NCBI RefSeq assembly: GCF_000308815.1
Contig: NZ_BAFX01000141.1
Location: forward strand, 46,622-110,621
Source of the DNA: Nocardia concava NBRC 100430
Lineage (GTDB): Bacteria > Actinomycetota > Actinomycetes > Mycobacteriales > Mycobacteriaceae
Direction of reading: 5' to 3'
DNA length: 64,000 nt
This document shows, in pieces, positions 50,369 to 58,236 of the stretch. Every line of letters begins with the position of its first letter. Position 1 is the stretch's first letter. The position numbers and the translations under genes are program-made. The notes beneath the pieces are model-generated. The model ran no database searches and had not been told where the DNA came from. It was given only the letters and a program-made list of their open reading frames with translations.

Positions 50369-52984
50369 ATGGCTCGGAATTGGCCGATGGTCGAACGGGA
50401 GAGCGAACTCGAATCGATCAGGTCGGCGCTCACCGGCGACGACTTCGTCGGGGCGGTGCTCACCGGCGACGCGGGGGTCGGCAAAACCACGCTGGCGCGG
50501 CTGGCCACCGCCGCCGTCGGCGGAAACATTCGCTGGGTCGCGGGGACCGAATCCGCCCGGAGCATTCCGCTCGGGGTCTTCGCGCACATGGTGGGGGTGT
50601 ACACCGCCCACGATCCGGTGACCTTCATGGCCGCGGCGCGCGAGGCGCTGCTCGCCGACGGGCACACCATCATCGGCGTCGACGACGCGCACCTGCTCGA
50701 CCAGCTCTCGGCGACACTGCTGCTGCAGCTGGCCATCGATCGTGCCGCGCACATCGTGTGCACCGTGCGCAGCGGGGTGCAGGTGCCCGACGCGGTGACC
50801 TCGCTGTGGAAGGACGGGCACCTGCTGCGCATCGACCTGAAGCCGTTCACGCAAAGGCAGAGCGTGGAATTGGTGGAATCGATGCTGGGCGGGCAGCTCG
50901 AGGGCTTCACCGCCAACCTCATGTGGGAATCATCCGGGGGCAACGCGCTTTTCCTACGGCACCTGGTCGAGGGCGCGCTCGAAGCGGGGACACTGCGGCA
51001 GGTCAACGGGGTGTGGCAGTTGCGCGGGCGCGCGGCGGTCACCTCGGAATTGGCTGCGCTGCTGGAGGATCGGGTCGAGCAGATGCCGGAGTCCGTGCTG
51101 CGGGTGCTGGAACTGCTGACGTTCTGCGAGCCCATCGACCTGGATGTGCTGTCGGAGATCGCGGGTGAGGAGGCTGTGGAATCGGCCGAAACCCGCGGGC
51201 TCATAAGGATTGTCGAGAACAGCCATCAGCTGCTGGTGCGATACAACCATCCGCTGTTCGGTGAGGTGATCCGGCGGCGGCTGGGCATCGCGTCGGCGCG
51301 GCGGCTGCGCGGGCGGCTGTACTCGGCGCTCAAGGACCGGCCCATCAACTCCGCGTCCGAGCGCATCCGCCTGGCCGAATTGGCCTTGGACAGTGACAAA
51401 TCGGCGGATCTGGAGCTGTTCCTGGCCGCTGCGGCGGATGCCATCTCGCTGGCGAATCTCCAACTGGGAGAACGGTTCGCGCGGGCGGCGGTGGAACGCC
51501 GCGGCGGCGTCGAGGCCGCGGACCTGCTGGCCCGGGCACTGCTGTGGCAGGGGCATCGGATAGAAGCCGAACGCACACTGGCGGGTTTCGATCCCGACCA
51601 GTTGAACGAGGCGGAACTTACCCGCTGGGGCTGCACCCGGGTGTCCAACCTGCTGTGGTCCATGGGTGACGCCGACCGGGCCGACCAGGTCCTCGAGACC
51701 GTGCGGCAGCGGGCGAAGAATCCGAAAGTCATTGCGACACTCGACGGCCTGGCCTCGGCGGTGGCCGTCAACGAGAATCGGATGGACGACGCCTTCGCCC
51801 TCGCCGAACCCGTGATGGCGAACTCCGACGCCCCGCCGTGGGCGGTGTGGTGGGCGGCCTTCGGCGGTGGGCTCGCCCTGGCGATGATGGGACGCGGGGA
51901 GGCCGCGCTCCGGTACGCCGATCGCGGGCACAAGGTGGAGGAGCACGTCGACGCGCTCAACCGGTTCACGCTGACGCACGCGGAGGTGCTGGCGCTCACC
52001 TTCACCGGCGAGTTGGAGGCCGCACGGCGTTGCGCCGGAAGCAATTTCAGCTACTCCTCGCCCGGCCAGTATCTGGCCTGGGGCATGACGAAGATTCTGC
52101 AGGGGACCGTCGACGTCGCCCAGGGGCAATTCCCGCAGGGCATCGACAATCTCGAACAGGCGCTGGCCGCCCTCACCACCGAGGGAGCGGCGGCTTGGAT
52201 GTTCCCCGCACAACTACGCCTGGCAGAGGCTTATTCGGCGCTCGGACGTCCTACCGAGGCGGCGGAAGCCATTGCGGCGGCGTCCTTCCGGGGCGGACGG
52301 CACAGCGCCGTCTACCAACCCCTGCTCGAACTGGCGCGCGCCTTGCAGGCCGGCGCCGAGGGCACCGCCACACCGGCAATCCGACTCGCGCTCGCGGCCG
52401 CCGATCTGGCCGCGCGCACCCATCAGCACGCCACCGAGGCCATGGCGCTGCATACCGCCGCACGCTTCGGCGATCACAGCGTGGCAGGGCGGCTCGCGGA
52501 TCTGGCGGCCCGCATCGACGGGCGGCTGGTGCAGGTTCAGGCCCGGCACGCGGTGGCGGTCGCCGCCCACGACGGGCCCGGATTGGACAAGGCCGCAGCG
52601 GAATTCGAGAGCATCGGGGCCTTGCTCTCGGCTGCCGACGCGGCCGCGCAGGCGGCCTCCGCACACGAGCGCGCCGGGGATCGGCGGCGACTGCTGGAAT
52701 CTGCGGCCACCGCGAACCGGCTGGCAGCCGCGTGCGGCGGGGCCTCGACCCCCGCGCTGAGGCAGTCCGCGCAGCCGTTGCCACTGACCGCCCGCGAACG
52801 CGAGATCGCGAATCTGGTGGCGGCCGGGCTGTCCAACCGGCAGATCGCGGATCGGCTGACCGTGTCGGTGCGGACCGTGGAGGGGCATCTGTACCGGGCG
52901 TGCATCAAGCTCGATGTCACCGATCGTGAGGCGCTGGCCGAACTCATGCGAGGCGGGACAACGTCCGGCAAATCAGAGAATTGA
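50369..52984 (+). CDS. LAL-family regulator (AAA ATPase plus LuxR HTH)
   Basis: An 871-residue large ATP-binding LuxR regulator. Walker A is LTGDAGVGKTTLARL (about residue 31), Walker B HTIIGVDDAHLLD (about residue 105), then winged-helix and TPR-like helices to about residue 790. The C-terminal LuxR HTH is LTAREREIANLVAAGLSNRQ followed by IADRLTVSVRTVEGHLYR. Such proteins usually activate nearby operons in response to a ligand. The nearest downstream genes are the glycine-zipper pair, on the same strand after a 196-base gap. Target and ligand unknown. Confidence 0.9.
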   Translation: MARNWPMVERESELESIRSALTGDDFVGAVLTGDAGVGKTTLARLATAAVGGNIRWVAGTESARSIPLGVFAHMVGVYTAHDPVTFMAAAREALLADGHTIIGVDDAHLLDQLSATLLLQLAIDRAAHIVCTVRSGVQVPDAVTSLWKDGHLLRIDLKPFTQRQSVELVESMLGGQLEGFTANLMWESSGGNALFLRHLVEGALEAGTLRQVNGVWQLRGRAAVTSELAALLEDRVEQMPESVLRVLELLTFCEPIDLDVLSEIAGEEAVESAETRGLIRIVENSHQLLVRYNHPLFGEVIRRRLGIASARRLRGRLYSALKDRPINSASERIRLAELALDSDKSADLELFLAAAADAISLANLQLGERFARAAVERRGGVEAADLLARALLWQGHRIEAERTLAGFDPDQLNEAELTRWGCTRVSNLLWSMGDADRADQVLETVRQRAKNPKVIATLDGLASAVAVNENRMDDAFALAEPVMANSDAPPWAVWWAAFGGGLALAMMGRGEAALRYADRGHKVEEHVDALNRFTLTHAEVLALTFTGELEAARRCAGSNFSYSSPGQYLAWGMTKILQGTVDVAQGQFPQGIDNLEQALAALTTEGAAAWMFPAQLRLAEAYSALGRPTEAAEAIAAASFRGGRHSAVYQPLLELARALQAGAEGTATPAIRLALAAADLAARTHQHATEAMALHTAARFGDHSVAGRLADLAARIDGRLVQVQARHAVAVAAHDGPGLDKAAAEFESIGALLSAADAAAQAASAHERAGDRRRLLESAATANRLAAACGGASTPALRQSAQPLPLTAREREIANLVAAGLSNRQIADRLTVSVRTVEGHLYRACIKLDVTDREALAELMRGGTTSGKSEN

Positions 52985-52996
52985 CGTTGCGGGTAG

Positions 52997-53016
52997 AGGT
53001 AAAAACCCTTTTACCT
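52997..53016 (+). terminator. Hairpin downstream of the LAL regulator
   Basis: AGGTAAAA-ACCC-TTTTACCT, a perfect 8-bp stem 12 bases after the stop codon. It is AT-rich for this genome and followed by little T tract. The gap to the next gene (52985-53180) also contains AGAGC-AACAA-GCTCT (53078-53092) and no gene that I can see. Confidence 0.5.
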
Positions 53017-53114
53017 GCAAATTGTGCGATATGTCTCGCTACTCACCGTCAAGGCATAGGAACAGCAATCAGGGACTAGAGCAACAAGCTCTCAATCAGT
53101 TAACATCCGGCGAA

Positions 53115-53138
53115 GTGTGAGCCCATCGGGGGTCACAC
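53115..53138. promoter_or_regulatory. Inverted repeat upstream of the first glycine-zipper gene
   Basis: GTGTGA and TCACAC surround GCCCATCGGGGG, in which GCCC/GGGG can also pair. It is 42 bases before the GTG start, so it could be a CRP-like or LAL-regulator site, or a leader hairpin. Confidence 0.35.
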
Positions 53139-53180
53139 GGGGGGAAGTCGGGAAAATCTGATGAGGGTGGTGTTTTCGGC

Positions 53181-54074
53181 GTGGCTCGTCGGCATCGTGA
53201 AATGAATACCGGCGTGCTGCTGCACGCCATCCGTCCCGCCGTCGGCGTGCTGCCGCTGGCCCTGGCCATCGCCTGCGCCGCGGCCGCGCAGGCCGTTCCG
53301 CAGCCGGGGGTGACGACCGGCCCCGCGCAGCCGGGCACCAGCTCGTCCCCGGCCCAGCCCGGAACCACCGTCAAACCGGCTCCGCCGCAGTCGTCCCCGC
53401 AGGTCGACTACGTGGTGCCGGAAAATCACCGGCCGATTCCGGCCGAGACCGCGCCCGCGCCCGCCATCGACTGGCAGTCGCTGCACGCGCCCGAGCCGGT
53501 CGAGCCGGTCGCGCCCATCGCTCCCCCGCCACGCACCGTGCGCGTCGGCGACTTCTACACCCCGGCCCCGGATGAGGTGCCGGACGAAATCCTGAACCCG
53601 GTCAACAACTTCTCCGCCGACGCCGAGGCCGGCCTGTCCACCGCGCTGAATTCGGTCGGCATCGACCCGTCGCGCTCCGACAAGATCGCGGGCATGACCG
53701 CCGCCGGGGCCGTCGGCGGCGCCGCGCTGCTGGGCATTCCGGGCGCCGCGGCCGGCGCGCTGGGCGGCGGCATCGGTGGCGGCATCATCGGCGCCGGTGT
53801 GGGCGCGGCCATCGGCGCCGGAATCGGCGTCGGCATCGTGGCGGCCACCGCGGCCGCCGCGGGCGCCGCCTCCGGCGGCATCGGCGCCGCCATCGCCGCG
53901 CCCGAGGCCATCCCGGTCATCGGCGGCGGTGCGCTCATCGGCCTCGGCGTGGGCGCCGCGGTCGGCGCGGTCGGCGGCGCGGCCCTGGGCGCGGCGGCCG
54001 TCGGCATCCCGATGGCGGTCCTCGGCGGTGTCGGCGGCGGCATCGCGGGCGCGGCCATCGGCGGCGCGTTCTAA
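53181..54074 (+). CDS. Exported glycine-zipper protein, paralogue 1
   Basis: A 297-residue protein. A basic N-terminus (MARRHREMNTG) and hydrophobic segment VGVLPLALAIACAAAAQA predict a secretion signal or lipid anchor (Cys 32). A Pro/Gln/Gly linker follows, then a conserved core (NHRPIPAE, IAPPPRTVRVGDFYTPAPDE, PSRSDKIAG). Residues about 175-297 are nearly all Gly/Ala/Ile/Val in GxxxG repeats, like glycine-zipper membrane domains. Related Nocardia and Rhodococcus proteins carry only vague names. GTG at 53181 follows GGGTGGTG, and the start region is repeated in the second paralogue. Function unknown. Confidence 0.78.
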   Translation: MARRHREMNTGVLLHAIRPAVGVLPLALAIACAAAAQAVPQPGVTTGPAQPGTSSSPAQPGTTVKPAPPQSSPQVDYVVPENHRPIPAETAPAPAIDWQSLHAPEPVEPVAPIAPPPRTVRVGDFYTPAPDEVPDEILNPVNNFSADAEAGLSTALNSVGIDPSRSDKIAGMTAAGAVGGAALLGIPGAAAGALGGGIGGGIIGAGVGAAIGAGIGVGIVAATAAAAGAASGGIGAAIAAPEAIPVIGGGALIGLGVGAAVGAVGGAALGAAAVGIPMAVLGGVGGGIAGAAIGGAF

Positions 54075-54093
54075 CCGCTCCCCCAATCGATTT

Positions 54094-54185
54094 CCTCCGG
54101 CCGGGCAAACTTCGCACCCCCTCTTCGAGGCGCTGACCTGCTACTACGCAGACGCACTCGGGATGCGAGCAAGCCCGGCCGGAGG
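54094..54185 (+). other. Structured intergenic element with long closing stem
   Basis: A perfect 13-bp stem (CCTCCGGCCGGGC at 54094-54106; complement at 54173-54185) closes a 66-base interior with three small hairpins: CCTC-TTC-GAGG (54120-54130), CTGC-N6-GCAG (54138-54151) and CTCG-N5-CGAG (54157-54169). The right arm ends in GGAGG, 3 bases before an ATG at 54189; the left arm's CCTCC would mask it. No riboswitch class is recognised. Confidence 0.45.
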
Positions 54186-54263
54186 CCCATGCGAATTACC
54201 GGTAGCAACGCTCGGTCCCCGGACCGGCGCAACGAAATATGTTCGGAAGGTGGGTGTTTCGAC

Positions 54264-55277
54264 GTGCCTCGTCGGAATCGTGAATTCAAGAGCAACGTGG
54301 CTCGACGTGCGATCGTCGTAGGCACCATCCCCTTGGTCCTGGCGGTGGCCTGCTCGAATACGAGCGACCACCCCGCCAAGGTCGCCGACGGCACCTCGAC
54401 CCAGTCCACCGTGAAGCACCCCGACGGCACCCCGTCCCCGGCCAACCCCACTGCGCCCCAGTCCAACCCGCAGCCCGGCCTGGCCGACTCCACCCCCGGC
54501 GACGCCCTGCCCACCCCGCGCCCCAGCACCGCCCAGCCGGGCGTGGCCCTCCCCGCCGGCGACCAGGACCGCCCCGCCCCCCGCCCGACCCTGGCCCAGC
54601 CCGGCGTCACCGTCCCGAATCGCCCTCAGCCCCAGCCTCAGTCGCAGCCCCAGGCCGACTACCCCATCCCGGCCAACTTCCGCCCCATCCCCAACCACGA
54701 GGCGGCCCCCGCCCTCGACTTCCAAACCCTCCACGCCCCAACCACGGTGACCCCGGTCCTCCCCATCGCCCCGCCCCCGCGCACCCTCCGCATCGGCGAC
54801 TTCTCCACCCCCGCCCCCGACGAGGTCCCCAACGACCTCCTCGACGGCGCAAACACCTTGGCCGCCAACACCGAAGCAGGCCTCGCCACCGGCCTCAACG
54901 CCATCGGCGTCAACCCCAGCCGCTCCGACAAGATCGCGGCAGGCACGCTCGGCGGCGCCGCCATCGGCGCGGGCATCGGCGCGGTCGGCGCGGGTGTTCC
55001 AGCCGCACTTGTTGGAGCCGCGGGTGGCGCGGTGGTCGGCGCCGGAGTCGGTGCGCTCGCGGGCGCGGCGATCGGCGCGGTCGGCGGCATCGCCGTCGCG
55101 CCTTGGCTCGCCCCGATCGACGTCGCGGGCGGCGCCGCCGGTGGCGCACTCATCGGTGCGGGCGTCGGTGCAGCCGCCGGGGCGGCCGCGATCGGCATCC
55201 CCGCCGCAGCCGCGGGTGGCGTTGTCGGCGGTGTCACCGGAGGCGCGATCGGCGGCTTCCTCGGCGGCGCTCTGTAG
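54264..55277 (+). CDS. Exported glycine-zipper protein, paralogue 2
   Basis: A 337-residue paralogue of the preceding protein. It shares the order: basic start (MPRRNREFKSNVARR), hydrophobic segment ending PLVLAVACSNTS (likely lipid-anchored Cys), Pro/Gln-rich linker (longer here, with AQPGV repeats), core IAPPPRTLRIGDFSTPAPDE and NPSRSDKIA, then a Gly/Ala GxxxG tail from about residue 215. I chose GTG at 54264 because the bases around it match those around the first paralogue's start. An in-frame ATG at 54189 with GGAGG would add 25 residues. Function unknown. Confidence 0.76.
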   Translation: MPRRNREFKSNVARRAIVVGTIPLVLAVACSNTSDHPAKVADGTSTQSTVKHPDGTPSPANPTAPQSNPQPGLADSTPGDALPTPRPSTAQPGVALPAGDQDRPAPRPTLAQPGVTVPNRPQPQPQSQPQADYPIPANFRPIPNHEAAPALDFQTLHAPTTVTPVLPIAPPPRTLRIGDFSTPAPDEVPNDLLDGANTLAANTEAGLATGLNAIGVNPSRSDKIAAGTLGGAAIGAGIGAVGAGVPAALVGAAGGAVVGAGVGALAGAAIGAVGGIAVAPWLAPIDVAGGAAGGALIGAGVGAAAGAAAIGIPAAAAGGVVGGVTGGAIGGFLGGAL

Positions 55278-55306
55278 CTCAACGAACCACGAAGACAAGG
55301 AATCTC

Positions 55307-55633
55307 ATGAGGACTGCACTACGCATTACTGCGATCGCCGGAGCCACCGCCGCGTGCGGTGTGCTGGGCGCCCAGGCCGCCTCGGCGACTGTGCCCGTCG
55401 CCACTCCGGAGCCCGGCGGCGTGATCCGGATGGATCTCGCCCCGGGCGAATGGTGGAACTGCGGCGCATGGAGCCTGCAGGCCCCCTTCGTCACCTCGGA
55501 CCCCCTCGCCGGGCTGGCCTCCGACCGCCCCCTCTACCTGCACATGACCCCGGGCGCCGATGCCTGGGTCTTCTGCGAGGGCACCGCGGCCCCCTTCATC
55601 TACTACGGCCCGATCGTCAAAGCCGGCTCGTAG
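55307..55633 (+). CDS. Small secreted protein with two cysteines
   Basis: A 108-residue protein with a clear signal peptide (MRTALRITAIAGATAACGVL then GAQAASA, cleavage near residue 27-28). The mature domain is about 80 residues, contains EWWNCGAWSL and AWVFCEGTAA, and may hold one disulfide. I do not recognise the family. ATG at 55307 has AAGGAA upstream. It is 29 bases after the second glycine-zipper gene on the same strand and is followed by a strong terminator, so it is probably the last gene of that transcript. Confidence 0.75.
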   Translation: MRTALRITAIAGATAACGVLGAQAASATVPVATPEPGGVIRMDLAPGEWWNCGAWSLQAPFVTSDPLAGLASDRPLYLHMTPGADAWVFCEGTAAPFIYYGPIVKAGS

Positions 55634-55657
55634 CGGTATCCATTCCGACGTAAAAGG

Positions 55658-55690
55658 CGCCCGCACCAATTCCTTTGGTGCGGGCGTTTT
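55658..55690 (+). terminator. Rho-independent terminator
   Basis: CGCCCGCACCAA and its exact complement form a 12-bp stem with a 5-base loop, followed by TTTT. It closes the glycine-zipper/secreted-protein transcript. Confidence 0.88.
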
Positions 55691-55777
55691 CGCTGCCACC
55701 CGCGTTCAACACCAAGGCCAAGGAACTGAGCAAGATCGGTCAAGCGGGGTTTGGGGGTGGGTTGGCAGACTCGTCGG

Positions 55778-56701
55778 GTGGCCAAGAGCGGACGGGATCG
55801 ATTACGCGAACTGCTGGATGCGGTGCTCGACGAGGGCAACAGCACGCTTGGGGAGATGGCGGCGGATGCGTTTGTTTCGTCGTTTCATTTTGCTCGGCAG
55901 TTCTCGCGCGGGACCGGGGAGCCACCGGTGGCGTTGAAGCGGCGGGTGCTGTTGGAGCGGGCGGCGTGGGAGTTGTCGACGGGTAAGTCGGTGACGGATG
56001 TGGCGTTCGGGGCCGGATACGAGTCGGTGGAGGGGTTCAGCCGGGCATTCAGCGGTGCCTTCGGGTATCCGCCGAGCCTGGTTCCGGACGGCGAGCGCCG
56101 GGCGTGGTTGCCCGCGAGCAATGGCATCCACTTTCATCCGCCCATGTCGCTGTGGGTGACGGGTGGGCCGAAAGGATCGGGTGGGCTGGATCCCACCACG
56201 CTGATGGTTCATCACGATGTCGATGACACCCGCGAACTGCTCGACATGGCAGCGGAACTCGACGAATCGCGATATCGGCAGGTGCGGTCGCCGGGGCTGG
56301 TGGTGGAGTCGTTTCGGGGGCCCGAGGAATCCATTGCCGCGGTGCTCGCGCATCTCATCGAGTCGAAGGAGGTGTGGCTGGCCGCCATCGACGGGGAGGA
56401 CATTCCGACGGCGGGGGACGATGCCCTCCCGGAATTGGTGGAACGGCATGAGCGCGTGGCGGTTCGGTGGCTGGACACGGTTCGCGATATCACTCGGCGT
56501 GGTGGGTGGGATGACACGCTGATCGATGCGTTGTGCGAGCCGCCGCAGAGCTTTGTCATCGGCAGCGTGATCGCTCACATCCTGAGTTACTCCACTCATC
56601 GCAGACATCTCGTGCGGCATTGGCTGCGCACCGAATTATCCAGCGCCGGAACCGAAATCGGGGGTGGCGATCTCATCGAATGGCTACATCGGAGAGGCTG
56701 A
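55778..56701 (+). CDS. AraC-type HTH protein with DinB-like C-terminal domain
   Basis: A 307-residue protein. Residues about 10-100 form an AraC HTH pair (LGEMAADAFVSSFHFARQFS and VTDVAFGAGYESVEGFSRAF then SGAFGYPPS). The C-terminal part, from about residue 130, resembles a DinB-like helical bundle: VLAHLIESKEVWLAAIDG and IAHILSYSTHRRHLVRHWLR, including spaced His that could bind metal. I chose GTG at 55778 over a TTG nine codons earlier. The reductase gene begins 1 base after its stop, so the two are cotranscribed. The inducer is unknown. Confidence 0.8.
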   Translation: MAKSGRDRLRELLDAVLDEGNSTLGEMAADAFVSSFHFARQFSRGTGEPPVALKRRVLLERAAWELSTGKSVTDVAFGAGYESVEGFSRAFSGAFGYPPSLVPDGERRAWLPASNGIHFHPPMSLWVTGGPKGSGGLDPTTLMVHHDVDDTRELLDMAAELDESRYRQVRSPGLVVESFRGPEESIAAVLAHLIESKEVWLAAIDGEDIPTAGDDALPELVERHERVAVRWLDTVRDITRRGGWDDTLIDALCEPPQSFVIGSVIAHILSYSTHRRHLVRHWLRTELSSAGTEIGGGDLIEWLHRRG

Positions 56702-56702
56702 C

Positions 56703-57236
56703 GTGACATTCAAGACTGTTTACCACACCGCCATGAGTCTGGACGGCTTCCTGGCGACGCCCGACCACAAGCTGGATTGGTTGCTGTCCCGGCAGGTCGA
56801 CTGGGACGGCCCGCTGGGATTGAACCTGTTCGCGGCCGGTACGGGCGCAATCGCCATGGGCGCCAGCACTTATCAATGGGTCAATGAGAATTCCACCGAG
56901 CCCTGGCCCTACGCCATACCGACCTGGGTGTTCACCCACCGTGAGTTTCCCGCCTTCGACGACGGCCGCGATGTCCGATTGACCTCGGACTCGGTGGCGG
57001 TCGTACACAAGGAGATGGCCGCGGCCGCCGACGGCAAGGACCTCTGGCTGATGGGTGGCGGCGAGCTGGTCGGGCAATTCGCGGATCAGGGATTGCTGGA
57101 CGAAATCATCGTTTCCATCGCCCCGGTCACGCTGGGCGCGGGCGCACCACTGCTCCCGCGCCGCCTCGAACTGAAGACCGAGGAAGTCGCCCACAACGGC
57201 GAATTCGCCTGCGTGCGTTACTCGGTCGTGCGCTGA
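56703..57236 (+). CDS. Dihydrofolate reductase-like (RibD C-terminal) protein
   Basis: A 177-residue protein of the RibD-C/DHFR-fold family. Seen are TAMSLDGFLATPDHKLDWLL, AIAMGASTYQWV, the nucleotide-binding LWLMGGGELVGQFADQGLLD, and EIIVSIAPVTLGAGAPLLP. Relatives are NADPH-dependent reductases of uncertain substrate; real folate or riboflavin roles are unlikely. GTG at 56703 follows the AraC-DinB stop by 1 base, implying translational coupling. Confidence 0.86.
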   Translation: MTFKTVYHTAMSLDGFLATPDHKLDWLLSRQVDWDGPLGLNLFAAGTGAIAMGASTYQWVNENSTEPWPYAIPTWVFTHREFPAFDDGRDVRLTSDSVAVVHKEMAAAADGKDLWLMGGGELVGQFADQGLLDEIIVSIAPVTLGAGAPLLPRRLELKTEEVAHNGEFACVRYSVVR

Positions 57237-57258
57237 CGGTGCCCGGAACGCGAGTCCT

Positions 57259-57819
57259 TCAGAAGAGGGTTGGTTCGCCGAAGCCGGGCGTGCGTTCGAT
57301 TTCGAGTAGGTGTTGTTTGGTGGTCAGGCCACCGGGGGCGGAGAAGCCGTGGAGGGCGTGGTCGGCGGCGAGCACGCGGTGGCAGGGGATGATCAGGGGG
57401 ATTGGGTTGCGGCCCAAGGACTGTCCCACTGCTTGGGCTCCGCCCGGGGCACCGATGCGGTTGGCCACCGCACCGTAGTTGAGGGTGTGGCCCGGGTCGA
57501 TGGCTCGGGTTACCTCGTAGACGGCTCGGTCGAAATCGTTGAGGGGGCTGAGGTCTACGGGGATCCAGCGGAGGTCGTTCAGGTCACCGGTGAGATGGGC
57601 CTGGATCGATTTGACGGCCTGGGCGATTTCGGGGGTGGGTTCCGCTTCGTGGATATCGACCAGGCGGTGCCGGCGCAGGATGTGGGTGCGGGTGGTGGCC
57701 GGGGTGCGGTCGGGGAGGGCGAAGCGTAGGACGCCGACGGCGCTCCAGGCGATGGCGCAGGTGCCTATCGCGGTGTCGAAGAGCGCCGCCGACGCCGTGG
57801 GACGAGCCGGGGCGGACAT
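57259..57819 (-). CDS. ogt: Methylated-DNA-protein cysteine methyltransferase
   Basis: A 186-residue O6-alkylguanine repair protein. The suicide Cys is in IPLIIPCHRVLAADHAL, and the DNA-binding motif is NYGAVANRIGAPGGAQAVGQSLGRNP in family position. It removes alkyl groups from O6 of guanine by transfer to itself. I chose ATG at 57819 (MSAPARPTAS); an upstream GTG-type start five codons earlier is possible. It is convergent with the reductase gene and has no Ada-like partner here. Confidence 0.92.
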   Translation of the reverse strand: MSAPARPTASAALFDTAIGTCAIAWSAVGVLRFALPDRTPATTRTHILRRHRLVDIHEAEPTPEIAQAVKSIQAHLTGDLNDLRWIPVDLSPLNDFDRAVYEVTRAIDPGHTLNYGAVANRIGAPGGAQAVGQSLGRNPIPLIIPCHRVLAADHALHGFSAPGGLTTKQHLLEIERTPGFGEPTLF

Positions 57820-57871
57820 AGGGCCAGTGTGCACTGTGGCACCGACAGACAGCCGAATTCAGGCCAGTTGA

Positions 57872-58174
57872 TTAGAACTGGACCGACTCTCCTCGGCAGG
57901 GAATGTTGGAGAGGGCCGCTACCGCGGGGGTGGTGCGACGGAGGCGGCGGAGCGGGGTCGGCGGGTGGGCGTCGGGGCGCAGGGAGGCGATGGCGGTCAG
58001 GTCCGAATATTGGCGGGACGCTTCGTATTCGGCGACCGACCAGTCCGACATGGGGGCGTGGGGGCGGTAGCGCTCCAGGAGCGCGCCCCAGCGTTCGTCG
58101 GACTTGGGGGCGTACCGGTAGATCAGTACGGCGAAGGCGGCGACGATCAGGAGGGAGGCGAGCAGGGCGACCAT
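57872..58174 (-). CDS. Small membrane protein divergent from MocR regulator
   Basis: A 100-residue protein with one N-terminal helix (MVALLASLLIVAAFAVLIYR), then a charged region (YAPKSDERWGALLERYRPHA) and a basic, Pro-rich tail ending CRGESVQF. I do not recognise the family. ATG at 58174 is the natural start; a longer frame would run across the regulator's operator region. Its divergent place next to a MocR-type regulator suggests it may be that regulator's target. Confidence 0.55.
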   Translation of the reverse strand: MVALLASLLIVAAFAVLIYRYAPKSDERWGALLERYRPHAPMSDWSVAEYEASRQYSDLTAIASLRPDAHPPTPLRRLRRTTPAVAALSNIPCRGESVQF

Positions 58175-58194
58175 GAACCAATACTGGCCCTCCC

Positions 58195-58234
58195 CTGGAC
58201 TTGTAGAAAATATCCAGTGCCCCGATACTGGACT
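58195..58234. promoter_or_regulatory. Operator repeats between membrane protein and MocR gene
   Basis: CTGGACT occurs twice in direct orientation (58195-58201 and 58228-58234). ATACTGG also occurs at 58181 and 58225, and TCCAGT-N8-ACTGGA (58213-58232) forms an inverted repeat. MocR regulators commonly bind such mixed direct and inverted repeats in their divergent promoters. Confidence 0.5.
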
Positions 58235-58236
58235 GT

